From: Bradyrhizobium sp. cir1
Lineage (GTDB): Bacteria; Pseudomonadota; Alphaproteobacteria; Rhizobiales; Xanthobacteraceae
Length of the DNA: 64,000 nucleotides
Direction: 5' to 3'
NCBI RefSeq assembly: GCF_014198245.1
Contig: NZ_JACIHE010000002.1
Coordinates: 62,001 to 126,000, forward strand
Notes under the pieces: generated by a model
What the model was told of the DNA's origin: nothing
Databases searched by the model: none
Seen by the model: only the letters and a program-made list of their open reading frames with translations
Position numbers and translations under genes: made by a program
In this document: piece by piece, positions 16,776 through 24,996 of the stretch
Layout of the letters: every line of letters begins with the position of its first letter
How positions within the stretch are numbered: the first letter of the stretch is position 1

Positions 16776-19469
16776 ATGTCAACCTATCGCCTGAAGAATC
16801 TGCTGTCGCCGCGTTCAGTCGCGCTTGTCGGGGCTAGCGCCCGCCCGGTCTCTGTGGGACGTGCCGTTCTGGAAAACATTCACAAGGCCGACTTCAAGGG
16901 ACAGTTCGGCCTGGTGAATCCGCGCCATGCGGAAATCGGCGGTGTTGCTGCGGTATCCAGCCTGGACAGGCTGGAATTCGTGCCCGAGCTGGTGGTCATC
17001 ACCGCGCCGGCGCGAGAGATTCCCGGCATCATCGACCAGGCCGGGCGGCGCGGCTCGGCAGGCGCGCTGATCGTCTCGGCCGGATTAGGCCATGGGCCGG
17101 GATCGCTGCTGGAGGCCGCAATCGCGGCGGCCCGCAAATACGGCATGCGGCTGATCGGGCCGAATTGCCTTGGCATCATGATGCCTGGTGTGAGCCTCAA
17201 CGCGAGTTTTGCCGCGCACATGCCGGGGGCGGGAAATCTCGCGCTGATTTCGCAATCCGGCGCGATCGCCGCCGGCATGGTTGATTGGGCCGCGCAGCGC
17301 GGCGTCGGCTTCTCCGGCATCGTCTCGATCGGTGACCAGATCGACGTTGACCTTGCCGACCTGCTCGACTATTTCGCGATGGATCACAAGACCCGCGCGA
17401 TCCTGCTCTATATTGAGGCCATCAAGGATGCGCGCAAGTTCATGTCGGCGGCCCGCACCGCGGCGCGCGTCAAGCCGGTCGTCGTGGTGAAGTCCGGCCG
17501 CATGGCGCAAGGAGCGAAGGCAGCCGCGACCCATACGGGCGCGCTCGCGGGCGCCGACGCCGTCTATGATGCGGCGTTCCGCCGTGCGGGTATCCTGCGG
17601 GTCTCCGATCTGCGCGAGCTGTTCGACTGCGCCGAGACGCTCGGCCGCGTCGAATCGCCGACTGGAAAGCGACTGGCCATCCTTACCAATGGCGGCGGCA
17701 TCGGCGTCCTCGCCGTCGATCGTTTGGTCGAGCTTGGCGGGATTCCGGCTTCGATCTCGGCGGACACTCGCAAGAAACTCGACGACGTGCTGCCGTCGAC
17801 CTGGTCCGGCGGCAATCCCGTCGACATCGTCGGCGATGCCGATGCATCGCGCTACGCGGCTGCGCTCGAGGCGCTGCTGGCCGATTCCGACAATGACGCA
17901 GTTCTCGTGCTCAATGTGCAAACAGCGATCGCCTCGGCTGCCGACATCGCGACGACCGTAACGGATCTCGTCGCCAAATATCGCGAGCGGCACCGCAGTT
18001 GGGCAAGGCCCGTGCTAGCCGCATGGGTCGGGGCCGATCAGCCGATCATTCAGACGCTTTCCGGCGCGGGCATTCCGAACTACCCGACCGAGGACGATGC
18101 GGTGCGTGGCTTCATGCATCTGGTCCGGCATCGCGAAGTCGTCGAGGAACTGAGCCAGGTTCCTCCCGCGATGCCCGACACGTTTGTACCCGATGCCCAG
18201 GGCGCCAGACAGATCGTTGCCGCAGCCATCGCCGACGGCCGCAAATGGCTCGAGCCTGTCGAGATCAAGAACCTGCTCGAAGCCTACGACATCGCGATGG
18301 TGCCGACCTATGCCGCTAGTGATGTCGAGCAGGCGGTGGTCTGCGCGAACGAGATATTTGCACAAGGCGGGACCGTCGTGCTGAAGATCATGTCGCGCGA
18401 CATCGTGCACAAGTCGGATGTCGGCGGCGTCGTGCTCAATCTGACGACGCCGGAGGCGGTGCGCGCGGCTGCTACCGATATTCTCGCCCGGGCCAGGAAG
18501 CTGCGGCCCGAAGCTCGCATCAGCGGCGTCATCGTCCAGGCGATGGTCGTCAAGGCGAAGGCGCGCGAACTGATCCTCGGTCTTGCCGACGATCCTACCT
18601 TCGGCACCGTCGTGGTCTTCGGCCGGGGCGGGACGGCGGTGGAGATCATCAACGACAAGGCGCTGGCGCTGCCGCCGCTCGATCTGCAACTCGCCCGCGA
18701 TTTGATCGATCGCACGCGGGTCTCGCGGCTGCTGCGCGCCTATCGGGACGTGCCTGCCGTCAAGCAGGACGCGGTCGCCATGGTGCTGGTCAAGCTTGCG
18801 CAGATGGCGGCCGATATTCCGGAGATTCGCGAGTTCGACATCAACCCGCTGCTTGCGGATGAGACCGGCGTGACGGCAGTCGACGCCCGTGTCGCGGTGG
18901 GGCGGTCGCAGCGGAAATTCGCTGGCTCCGGCCCCGCCAATTTCGCCGTTCGGGCCTATCCCTCGCAGTGGGAGCGCCGTCTCAAGCTCAAGGACGATTG
19001 GCGGATCTTCGTGCGGCCGTTGCGTCCCGAGGACGAGCCGACCATCCATGAGTTCCTGCGTCACGTGACGCCTCACGACCTTCGCCTGCGCTTCTTCGCG
19101 CCGATGAAGGAGTTCACTCACGAATTCATCGCGCGGCTGACCCAACTCGACTATGCGCGCGCCATGGCCTTCATCGCATTCGACGAGGCGACCGGCGAGA
19201 TGGTCGGCGTCGTCCGGCTCCATTCGGACTCGATCTACGAGAGCGGCGAATATGCGATCCTGCTGCGGTCGGATCTCAAGGGCAGGGGGCTCGGATGGGC
19301 CCTGATGCAGCTGATCATCAACTACGCGAGGTCGGAAGGGCTGAAGGTGATCTCGGGCGATGTGCTGCAGGAGAACACCGTGATGCTCGATATGTGCCGG
19401 CAGCTCGGTTTCGAGGTCAAGCCGGATCCGACCGAGCCTGATATCTGCGACGTCCGGCTGAAGCTCTGA
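16776..19469 (+). CDS. ADP-forming acetate-CoA ligase family protein fused to GNAT acetyltransferase
   Basis: The 897-residue protein begins with a CoA-binding Rossmann domain (SVALVGASARPVSVGRAVLE), continues with the succinyl-CoA-ligase-like region containing LIGPNCLGIMMPG, then an ATP-grasp region (about residues 480-700, with KIMSRDIVHKSDVGGVVLNL), and ends with a GNAT domain (about 740-897, LLRSDLKGRGLGWALMQLII). The same order is found in Pat-type protein lysine acetyltransferases, whose ligase part may be inactive or sensory. It follows the Usp gene by 69 bp and may share its low-oxygen promoter. It either makes ATP from acetyl-CoA or acetylates metabolic enzymes; sequence alone does not decide. 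Confidence 0.88.
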   Translation: MSTYRLKNLLSPRSVALVGASARPVSVGRAVLENIHKADFKGQFGLVNPRHAEIGGVAAVSSLDRLEFVPELVVITAPAREIPGIIDQAGRRGSAGALIVSAGLGHGPGSLLEAAIAAARKYGMRLIGPNCLGIMMPGVSLNASFAAHMPGAGNLALISQSGAIAAGMVDWAAQRGVGFSGIVSIGDQIDVDLADLLDYFAMDHKTRAILLYIEAIKDARKFMSAARTAARVKPVVVVKSGRMAQGAKAAATHTGALAGADAVYDAAFRRAGILRVSDLRELFDCAETLGRVESPTGKRLAILTNGGGIGVLAVDRLVELGGIPASISADTRKKLDDVLPSTWSGGNPVDIVGDADASRYAAALEALLADSDNDAVLVLNVQTAIASAADIATTVTDLVAKYRERHRSWARPVLAAWVGADQPIIQTLSGAGIPNYPTEDDAVRGFMHLVRHREVVEELSQVPPAMPDTFVPDAQGARQIVAAAIADGRKWLEPVEIKNLLEAYDIAMVPTYAASDVEQAVVCANEIFAQGGTVVLKIMSRDIVHKSDVGGVVLNLTTPEAVRAAATDILARARKLRPEARISGVIVQAMVVKAKARELILGLADDPTFGTVVVFGRGGTAVEIINDKALALPPLDLQLARDLIDRTRVSRLLRAYRDVPAVKQDAVAMVLVKLAQMAADIPEIREFDINPLLADETGVTAVDARVAVGRSQRKFAGSGPANFAVRAYPSQWERRLKLKDDWRIFVRPLRPEDEPTIHEFLRHVTPHDLRLRFFAPMKEFTHEFIARLTQLDYARAMAFIAFDEATGEMVGVVRLHSDSIYESGEYAILLRSDLKGRGLGWALMQLIINYARSEGLKVISGDVLQENTVMLDMCRQLGFEVKPDPTEPDICDVRLKL

Positions 19470-19478
19470 GCGCCCCCG

Positions 19479-19991
19479 TCAGGAGCGCGCTTCAGCCGAA
19501 TTTGCAGCGGCGGATGTTTTTGCAGATGTCTTGGCAGCTGTCTTGGCAGTGGTTCGCAAAGACTTGACGATAATCGCGATCAGAGGCACCAGCACCGGCA
19601 CGATCGTGCTCAGCGGATGATGCACCGCGCCCGACACCTGAGCCTGAAGCGCGCGCGCCTCGAGCTGAAGGGCCTCGATGGACGCGCCGTGAATTTCGTT
19701 GGCAAGCTCGATGTCGCGGCCGGACGGAGCACGGCTAGCGATGACGAAGAGAATCGCCGCGATGGCAAAGTTGACGGTGCCGAGAATGGCGGCCGCGGCA
19801 ATGGCGCTCCAGATCTGGACCAGCGCGAAATAGGCCGACAGCTCCAGCATCAAGAGCCCGAACGCTGCGATCAGCGCCGCAAAGGCGCGCAGGCCGAGGC
19901 CCATCAGGAGGTGGCGCAGCCTGATGTCCGCGATGATCCTGTCGGTGCGCCACAAGAGGCGCAGATGTTTGACGACATTCTCGCTATTCAC
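19479..19991 (-). CDS. Phage-holin-like / YqjE-type small membrane protein
   Basis: The start is a GTG at 19991 with GAGGAG eight bases upstream, one base after the DUF883-type gene stop, so the two are translationally linked. The 170-residue product has two hydrophobic segments (about residues 32-57 and 62-85) and an Ala/Lys/Thr-rich C-terminal tail (TAKTAAKTSAKTSAA). Proteins of this kind are annotated as holin-like or YqjE and often pair with DUF883/ElaB membrane-anchored ribosome-binding proteins. A lysis role is unlikely. It ends 10 bp from the convergent ligase/GNAT gene. Confidence 0.75.
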   Translation of the reverse strand: MNSENVVKHLRLLWRTDRIIADIRLRHLLMGLGLRAFAALIAAFGLLMLELSAYFALVQIWSAIAAAAILGTVNFAIAAILFVIASRAPSGRDIELANEIHGASIEALQLEARALQAQVSGAVHHPLSTIVPVLVPLIAIIVKSLRTTAKTAAKTSAKTSAAANSAEARS

Positions 19992-20267
19992 CTAGTGTCT
20001 CCTCAGCATGAAGCCGACGACCACGCCGAGCGCGAAAGCCGAGGCGAGCGACGTCATCGGGCGCTCCGCAATGAGGCCTTGAAGCTGCTCCTGCTCGTCG
20101 CTGACGGTTTCGCCGAGCTCGGCAAGCGCGGCCTTGATCTGATCGGCCAGAGCCTCGGCACGGTCCTTCGAACTGTCGAACATCTGCTCGCCGGCCGTGC
20201 TCAAGAGGCGCGTGACGTCCACCTTGAGCGTCCGCAATTCTTCGCTCATCCTGTCGCTGTCGAACAT
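19992..20267 (-). CDS. DUF883/ElaB-YqjD-like membrane-anchored protein
   Basis: Start at 20267 has GGAGAC eight bases upstream; the frame continues to 20420 but would then include two FNR-type boxes. The 91-residue protein has an amphipathic helical N-terminal two thirds (SSKDRAEALADQIKAALAEL) and one C-terminal membrane segment (MTSLASAFALGVVVGFMLRR), the YqjD/ElaB layout. ElaB-type proteins tether ribosomes to the membrane in stationary phase in E. coli. An FNR-type box at 20325-20338 lies at class II distance, so this pair is probably induced at low oxygen. Confidence 0.82.
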   Translation of the reverse strand: MFDSDRMSEELRTLKVDVTRLLSTAGEQMFDSSKDRAEALADQIKAALAELGETVSDEQEQLQGLIAERPMTSLASAFALGVVVGFMLRRH

Positions 20268-20324
20268 GGATTTGATGTCTCCATTGAATGGAGCGAATCC
20301 TAGGGCCCGCCGGCGTGACCGCGT

Positions 20325-20338
20325 TTGACTTGCGTCAA
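20325..20338. promoter_or_regulatory. FNR/FixK-type box for the DUF883/holin-like pair
   Basis: TTGACTTGCGTCAA fits TTGA-N6-TCAA; its centre is about 64 bp from the minus-strand start at 20267. Confidence 0.72.
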
Positions 20339-20358
20339 GACGTGGGCAGGTCCGCCAC

Positions 20359-20372
20359 TTGAGACAGGTCAA
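20359..20372. promoter_or_regulatory. FNR/FixK-type box for the Mla-type operon
   Basis: TTGAGACAGGTCAA fits TTGA-N6-TCAA; its centre is about 76 bp before GTG 20442. It is 20 bp from the previous box, so the two divergent promoters each have a site. Confidence 0.72.
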
Positions 20373-20441
20373 ACCGGCCGCCACACGCTGGCCTAGAAGT
20401 AGCGGCTGAATGGGGACCAATTGTCCCGATGAGGTGGAAGC

Positions 20442-21578
20442 GTGAACACCGAACCGCTGTTGCTGGCAACGTCCTCTGGCGATGCGTTGAAATTGCGCCC
20501 GGAAGGGCCCTGGACCGCAGCGAACGTGGCGACGCTCGAAACTCTGTCCCGGTCGGTCGGAGCCGAGGTCGATCGGTCAAGAGTTGTGACCCTGGACATG
20601 TCGGGCATCAGCGCGCTGGATACTCTCGGCGCCTGGGTCCTGGAGAAACTGTCGCGCAGAGCCGCCTCATCCGGTAGATCGGCCGAGTTCATCGGTGTCG
20701 CCGACCATTTCAGCGGTCTGATGGACGAGGTGCGCCAGGTCAACCGCCACACGCCGCCGCCTGCAGCTGCGCCAAACCCGGTTCTGCTCAGGCTTGGCGA
20801 TCTCGGCAAGTCCACCGTCGGCGCGCGGGAGGACATCACGATCTTCCTGCAAATGCTTGGCGCCTTGTTCATGGCCGTCGTCGGCGTGCTGCGCCGGCCA
20901 CAAACGCTGCGGCTGACATCACTGGTCTACCAGCTCTACCGCATCGGATGGCAGGCGATTCCCATCGTCGCTCTGATCACGTTCCTGATCGGCGCCATCA
21001 TCGCCCAGCAGGGATTCTTCCACTTCCGCAGGTTCGGCGCGGAATCCTACACCGTCGACATGGTCGGCATCCTGGTGCTGCGCGAACTCGGCGTTCTGAT
21101 CGTCGCCATCATGGTCGCGGGACGTTCGGGAAGCGCCTACACCGCCGAGCTTGGCTCGATGAAGATGCGCGAGGAGATCGATGCTCTCTCGACCATGGGG
21201 CTCGATCCGGTCGACGTCCTGATCCTGCCCCGCGTTGCGGCTCTGGTCATCGCGCTGCCGATCCTGGCCTTCATCGGATCAATTGCCGCGCTCTATGGCG
21301 GCGGCCTCGTCGCGCAGTTCTATGGCGACATGGGGCCGGCGATCTACATCGCACGGCTGCATGAGGCGATTTCCGTCACCCATTTCGAGGTCGGCATCCT
21401 GAAGGCGCCGTTCATGGCGCTGGTGATCGGGATCGTCGCCTGCAGCGAGGGCTTGCGCGTCAAGGGCAGCGCCGAGTCGCTCGGGCGGCAGACGACGACG
21501 TCGGTGGTGAAGTCGATCTTTCTGGTGATCGTGCTCGACGGCCTGTTCGCGATCTTCTTTGCCTCGATCGGAATGTGA
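20442..21578 (+). CDS. MlaE-type ABC permease with N-terminal STAS domain
   Basis: GTG 20442 is preceded by GAGGTGG. The 378-residue protein begins with a STAS-like domain (residues about 1-95, TLDMSGISALDTLGAWVLEK) and continues with the MlaE permease (LYRIGWQAIPIVALITFLIG, GRSGSAYTAELGSMKMREEI, several membrane segments). MlaE works with an ATPase and an MCE-domain protein to move phospholipids between the membranes. In many Gram-negatives STAS is a separate protein (MlaB); here it is fused. The three genes that follow one another make a complete core transporter, controlled by an FNR-type box. Confidence 0.9.
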   Translation: MNTEPLLLATSSGDALKLRPEGPWTAANVATLETLSRSVGAEVDRSRVVTLDMSGISALDTLGAWVLEKLSRRAASSGRSAEFIGVADHFSGLMDEVRQVNRHTPPPAAAPNPVLLRLGDLGKSTVGAREDITIFLQMLGALFMAVVGVLRRPQTLRLTSLVYQLYRIGWQAIPIVALITFLIGAIIAQQGFFHFRRFGAESYTVDMVGILVLRELGVLIVAIMVAGRSGSAYTAELGSMKMREEIDALSTMGLDPVDVLILPRVAALVIALPILAFIGSIAALYGGGLVAQFYGDMGPAIYIARLHEAISVTHFEVGILKAPFMALVIGIVACSEGLRVKGSAESLGRQTTTSVVKSIFLVIVLDGLFAIFFASIGM

Positions 21579-22348
21579 CGATGAGCGAACACCAGGAAGA
21601 GTTCGCGATCAGGGTTCGCGACCTCGTGGTCGGTTTCGGCCGCCAGACCGTGCTCGATCATCTGTCGCTCGATGTGCGCCGGGGCGAGATTCTCGGGCTG
21701 GTGGGCGCGTCCGGCGGCGGCAAGTCGGTGCTGATGCGGACCATCATCGGCCTCATCCCGCGCCGGGGCGGCACCATTGAGGTCATGGGAGAGCCGATCG
21801 GCGGCCGCACGCGGGGCGCGGCAACGGCTTGGGGCATCCTGTTCCAGCAGGGCGCGCTGTTCTCCTCGCTGACGGTCCGCCAGAACGTCCAGTTTCCGCT
21901 GCGCGAAAATCTCGTCCTGTCGCCAGAGCTGATGGACGAGATCGCGATCGCCAAGCTGGAGATGGTCGGATTGCGGGCGCAGGATGCCGACAAATATCCG
22001 GCAGAATTGTCGGGCGGCATGACCAAGCGCGTGGCGCTGGCGCGCGCGCTGGCGCTCGATCCGCCGATCCTGTTCCTGGACGAGCCGACCTCCGGCCTCG
22101 ATCCGATCGCCGCCGGCGATTTCGACGCGCTGATCAGGACCCTGCAAAAGACCCTGGGGCTGACCGTGTTCATGGTCACCCACGATCTTGCCAGCCTCAC
22201 CACCGTCTGCGACCGCGTTGCCGCGCTCGCCGACGGCAAGATCGTCGCAATCGGGCCGATGCGCGAACTGCTGCAATCCGAGCATCCCTGGGTGCGCGCC
22301 TATTTCCACGGCAAGCGCTCGCAGATGCTGCAACACGAGATGAGATGA
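21575..22348 (+). CDS. MlaF-type ABC transporter ATP-binding protein
   Basis: The 257-residue frame begins with GTG 21575, overlapping the permease stop by 4 bases; an ATG two codons later (21581) is the other candidate. Walker A (GASGGGKSVLM), signature (LSGGMTKRVALA), Walker B (PILFLDEPTSGLDP) and the H-loop (MVTHDLASL) are all present, so it should be an active ATPase. It powers the MlaE-type permease encoded just upstream and interacts on the cytoplasmic face. Confidence 0.92.
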   Translation: MTMSEHQEEFAIRVRDLVVGFGRQTVLDHLSLDVRRGEILGLVGASGGGKSVLMRTIIGLIPRRGGTIEVMGEPIGGRTRGAATAWGILFQQGALFSSLTVRQNVQFPLRENLVLSPELMDEIAIAKLEMVGLRAQDADKYPAELSGGMTKRVALARALALDPPILFLDEPTSGLDPIAAGDFDALIRTLQKTLGLTVFMVTHDLASLTTVCDRVAALADGKIVAIGPMRELLQSEHPWVRAYFHGKRSQMLQHEMR

Positions 22349-22351
22349 GAC

Positions 22352-23455
22352 ATGGAAACCCGCGCTCCCTACGTGCTGATCGGCAGCTTCGTGCTGGCCG
22401 CGATTATCGCGGTGTTCGGCTTCGTCTATTGGCTGAACAACACCGGCGGCATCGGGCCGCGTACGAACTATCACGTGCAGTTCCAGGGACCGGTGCCGGG
22501 TCTGCTGGTCGGCGCCGGTGTGCTGTTCAACGGCATCCGCGTTGGCGAGGTGACTCAGCTCGGGCTCGCGCCGGACAATCCGCGCTTCGTCAACGCGACG
22601 ATCTCGGTTGCTTCGACGACGCCCGTGCGCGCCGACACCAGGGTCGGGCTCGATTTCCAGGGACTGACCGGCGTGCCGGTGGTGACGCTGGAGGGTGGCA
22701 TGATCGTCGTCAAATCCGGTGAGCCCCTGACCTTGATCGCCGAGGCCGGCGCAGGCCAGAGCATGACGCAGGCCGCGCGCGATGCACTGCGGCGGGTCGA
22801 CACCGTGCTGGAGGACAATTCCGGTCCGCTGAAGGACACCATCGCCAATCTCAAGACATTCTCCGACGGGCTCGCGCGCAACACCGGCAAGATCGACGGC
22901 ATCCTGGCGGGTCTCGAGAAGATGACCGGTGGTGGGACGCCGGCACAGAAGATCACCTACGATCTGCGCGCGCCGCAGAACCTTGGCCCGGCCGGCAAAA
23001 CGTTCTCGGCGTCGCTGGCCATTCCCGAGCCGACCGCGGTCGCGATGCTCCAGACCCAGCGCATGCTGTTCTCTCCCGTGGGTGACAACCCGGGCTTTGC
23101 CGATTTCCTGTGGGCCGACAGCATCCCGAAGCTGGTGCAGGCGAGGCTGATCGACAGTTTCGAGAACTACGACATCGCTCACGCGCCGCTGCGCACGAGC
23201 GATCTCGGACAGGCGGATTACCAGCTTCTGATCGACATCAGGCGCTTCCGGATTGCCACGGAGGGCGAGACCAGGGTCGAGATTGCCCTGTCGGCGCGGA
23301 TCGTCGACAAGAACGGCAAGGTGGTCGCGTCCCGCATCATTGAGGCCAGCGAGAAGCTCGACAAGGTCGAGCCGGCGGCTGCCGTTGCAGCGTTCGATGC
23401 GGCGTTCGCCCGCATCGCCAAGGAGCTGATCGGCTGGACGGTGCAGGCGGTCTAA
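22352..23455 (+). CDS. MlaD-family MCE protein fused to an ABC-transport auxiliary (PqiC-like) domain
   Basis: The 367-residue protein starts 4 bp after the ATPase gene. Residues 7-27 are a membrane anchor (LIGSFVLAAIIAVFGFVYWL), followed by one MCE domain (HVQFQGPVPGLLVGAGVLFN to PVVTLEGG). A helical stretch follows, and from about residue 205 there is an ABC_trans_aux/PqiC-like domain (YDLRAPQNLG, LLIDIRRFRIA, KVVASRIIEA). In most bacteria the auxiliary domain is a separate outer-membrane lipoprotein; here it is joined to the inner-membrane MCE protein, which could span the periplasm. It should bind and hand over lipid. Confidence 0.85.
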   Translation: METRAPYVLIGSFVLAAIIAVFGFVYWLNNTGGIGPRTNYHVQFQGPVPGLLVGAGVLFNGIRVGEVTQLGLAPDNPRFVNATISVASTTPVRADTRVGLDFQGLTGVPVVTLEGGMIVVKSGEPLTLIAEAGAGQSMTQAARDALRRVDTVLEDNSGPLKDTIANLKTFSDGLARNTGKIDGILAGLEKMTGGGTPAQKITYDLRAPQNLGPAGKTFSASLAIPEPTAVAMLQTQRMLFSPVGDNPGFADFLWADSIPKLVQARLIDSFENYDIAHAPLRTSDLGQADYQLLIDIRRFRIATEGETRVEIALSARIVDKNGKVVASRIIEASEKLDKVEPAAAVAAFDAAFARIAKELIGWTVQAV

Positions 23456-23577
23456 AGCATGATCCGGACCCGAAGGGCCGCGTTAGCGCAAAGTGCGAAG
23501 CGGTTTTCCGGAAAGATCAGCGTAAACAACAACCTAAAGCGCGATGATGATTCATCCCAATCTCATCGCGCTTTAGG
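23453..23577. repeat. Bradyrhizobium-type intergenic repeat with perfect 15-bp inverted repeat
   Basis: This spacer contains a block beginning AAAGCATGATCCGGA with GCGGTTTTCCGGAAAGATCA, then CCTAAAGCGCGATGA (23533-23547) and its exact inverse TCATCGCGCTTTAGG (23563-23577). I recall near-identical elements between many Bradyrhizobium genes. It lies between the Mla-type operon and the convergent cytochrome gene and could end both transcripts. Confidence 0.7.
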
Positions 23578-23583
23578 GGCCGG

Positions 23584-23901
23584 CTATTCGAGCGTTTTCA
23601 GGTAGGACAGCAGATCATGGATCTGGTCCGGACTGAGCTCGAAGGCGGGCATGTCGGCGTGGCCGGTGTAGATGCCTTCCGCCAGAGCCTCGCCAAGGGT
23701 CTCGATCGGATACCGCCGGTGCAGGGTGCGTAGCGGGGGCGCGATCTTGAGCGGGCTCTCGGAGACGCGGTCGATCGCGTGGCAGCGCGCGCAATTGGTC
23801 TGTGCAAAGGCCTTGCCGCGTTGTTCGGCGGTAGGGGCTGCGAGCGCAGGCGTGATCAGAAGCAGGCCAATCAGGCCCTGGCGGAGCGCATGCTGAAACA
23901 T
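23584..23901 (-). CDS. Small exported c-type cytochrome
   Basis: Start 23901 gives 105 residues with a signal peptide (MFQHALRQGLIGLLLITPAL) and a mature mono-heme cytochrome c: NCARCH heme site, then M as distal ligand within HADMPAFEL. A longer frame to 23958 is rejected because it lacks a signal-like start and the FNR-type box at 23961-23974 predicts a transcript start near 23926. It is a class I periplasmic electron carrier and probably serves respiration at low oxygen. It is divergent from fixK1. Confidence 0.88.
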   Translation of the reverse strand: MFQHALRQGLIGLLLITPALAAPTAEQRGKAFAQTNCARCHAIDRVSESPLKIAPPLRTLHRRYPIETLGEALAEGIYTGHADMPAFELSPDQIHDLLSYLKTLE

Positions 23902-23960
23902 GGAAGGCGGGATCCCGTCGAACTCTCGAGCCAGAATAGAGGGGGGGAGGAAGGCCAAAA

Positions 23961-23974
23961 TTGATCTGGGTCAA
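23961..23974. promoter_or_regulatory. FNR/FixK-type box between cytochrome c and fixK1
   Basis: TTGATCTGGGTCAA fits TTGA-N6-TCAA and is nearest to the E. coli FNR consensus among those here. At -41.5 it gives transcript starts about 25 bp before the cytochrome gene and about 52 bp before fixK1, so it may serve either or both. Confidence 0.78.
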
Positions 23975-24060
23975 TCGCGTTTGTGGCGGCGCAGTAGAAT
24001 GCAGCCGCGCGTGGCGGACTCGGCCGGGGGGCAGAGCTGGACCGGCGCTAGGAGCGGTGG

Positions 24061-24774
24061 ATGAAGGCTTCCGTGGTCATGATTGAGCCGAACGGGCATT
24101 TCTGCAGCGATTGTGGCGTACGCGGATCGGCGGTCTGTTCGTCGCTGGATCCGGCCGAACTCAGGGAGTTCGAGCATCTCGGACGCCGCGTCCATTTTTC
24201 CTCGGGCGAGACCGTGTTTTCCGAGGAGGACATCACGACCTCGTTCTACAACGTCCTTGACGGCGTCATGCGGCTGTACAAGCTGCTGCCCGACGGCCGG
24301 CGGCAGATCGTGGGTTTCGCGTTACCCGGCGACTTCCTTGGGATGAATCTTTCCGGCCGTCACAATTTTTCGGCCGATGCAATCGGCGCGGTGATCGTCT
24401 GCCAGTTCGCAAAAACGCCCTTTGGCCGTTTCATCGAGGACCGTCCGCAACTGCTCAGGCGGATCAACGAGCTGGCCATTCGCGAGTTGGGCCAGGCGCG
24501 CGACCATATGGTCCTGCTCGGCCGCCGCTCGGCGGACGAGAAGGTCGCGGCGTTCCTGCTGGGCTGGCGCGAACGGCTGTTGGCGCTCAAGGGGCCGTCC
24601 GACACGGTTCCGCTTCCGATGAGTCGCCAGGACATCGCCGACTATCTCGGCCTGACCATCGAAACCGTCAGCCGCACCTTCACCAAGCTCGAGCGCCACG
24701 GTGCGATCGAGATCATCCACGGCGGAATCAGCCTGCTCGACCCGGCGCGCGTCGAGGCCCTCGCCGCAGCCTGA
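24061..24774 (+). CDS. fixK1: FNR-family oxygen-responsive regulator, FixK1-like
   Basis: The 237-residue protein has cysteines C15, C18, C26 and C114, a C-x2-C-x7-C pattern plus a central cysteine as needed for an oxygen-labile [4Fe-4S] cluster. The cyclic-nucleotide-fold core follows, and the C-terminal helix-turn-helix contains ETVSR, the residues that read TTGA half-sites in FNR. Length and sequence match FixK1 of Bradyrhizobium as I remember it; FixK2 lacks these cysteines. It sits among seven TTGA-N6-TCAA boxes, one in its own promoter region. It is the obvious local candidate to bind them, though FixK2 encoded elsewhere may do so too. Confidence 0.85.
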   Translation: MKASVVMIEPNGHFCSDCGVRGSAVCSSLDPAELREFEHLGRRVHFSSGETVFSEEDITTSFYNVLDGVMRLYKLLPDGRRQIVGFALPGDFLGMNLSGRHNFSADAIGAVIVCQFAKTPFGRFIEDRPQLLRRINELAIRELGQARDHMVLLGRRSADEKVAAFLLGWRERLLALKGPSDTVPLPMSRQDIADYLGLTIETVSRTFTKLERHGAIEIIHGGISLLDPARVEALAAA

Positions 24775-24802
24775 CGGGCTTTCCACAGCGCTGCCGGCCT
24801 TT

Positions 24803-24816
24803 TTGATCCCGATCAA
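24803..24816. promoter_or_regulatory. FNR/FixK-type box for the 42-residue membrane protein
   Basis: TTGATCCCGATCAA fits TTGA-N6-TCAA and is almost fully symmetric. Its centre is 58.5 bp before ATG 24868, which predicts a transcript start near 24851 with a leader of about 17 bases. Confidence 0.78.
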
Positions 24817-24867
24817 TGACGCCGGCTACCGGCCGCAAATAATGCCGTCAAACAATCCGGGAGGAGC

Positions 24868-24996
24868 ATGATGCCAGCTGACGCGTTGCTGATGACGATG
24901 GTCGTCGTGGCGATCTTCGTCGCTTTCGGGGTAGCTTTGGCGTGGGCGGACCGGCAAACCAGCGCGGGCCGGATCGATTCCGATTCCAAGCGCTGA
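24868..24996 (+). CDS. Small single-span membrane protein, 42 residues
   Basis: ATG 24868 (or 24871) follows GGGAGGAG. The product has one hydrophobic span (about residues 6-27, LLMTMVVVAIFVAFGVALAW) and a short polar tail ending DRQTSAGRIDSDSKR, so the tail is probably cytoplasmic. A perfect FNR-type box lies at activator distance upstream. The frame is short, but a strong ribosome-binding site, a membrane segment and a well-placed regulatory site together make it a real gene. Its shape resembles small subunits of respiratory oxidases such as CcoQ or CydX, but no specific homology is claimed. Confidence 0.75.
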   Translation: MMPADALLMTMVVVAIFVAFGVALAWADRQTSAGRIDSDSKR

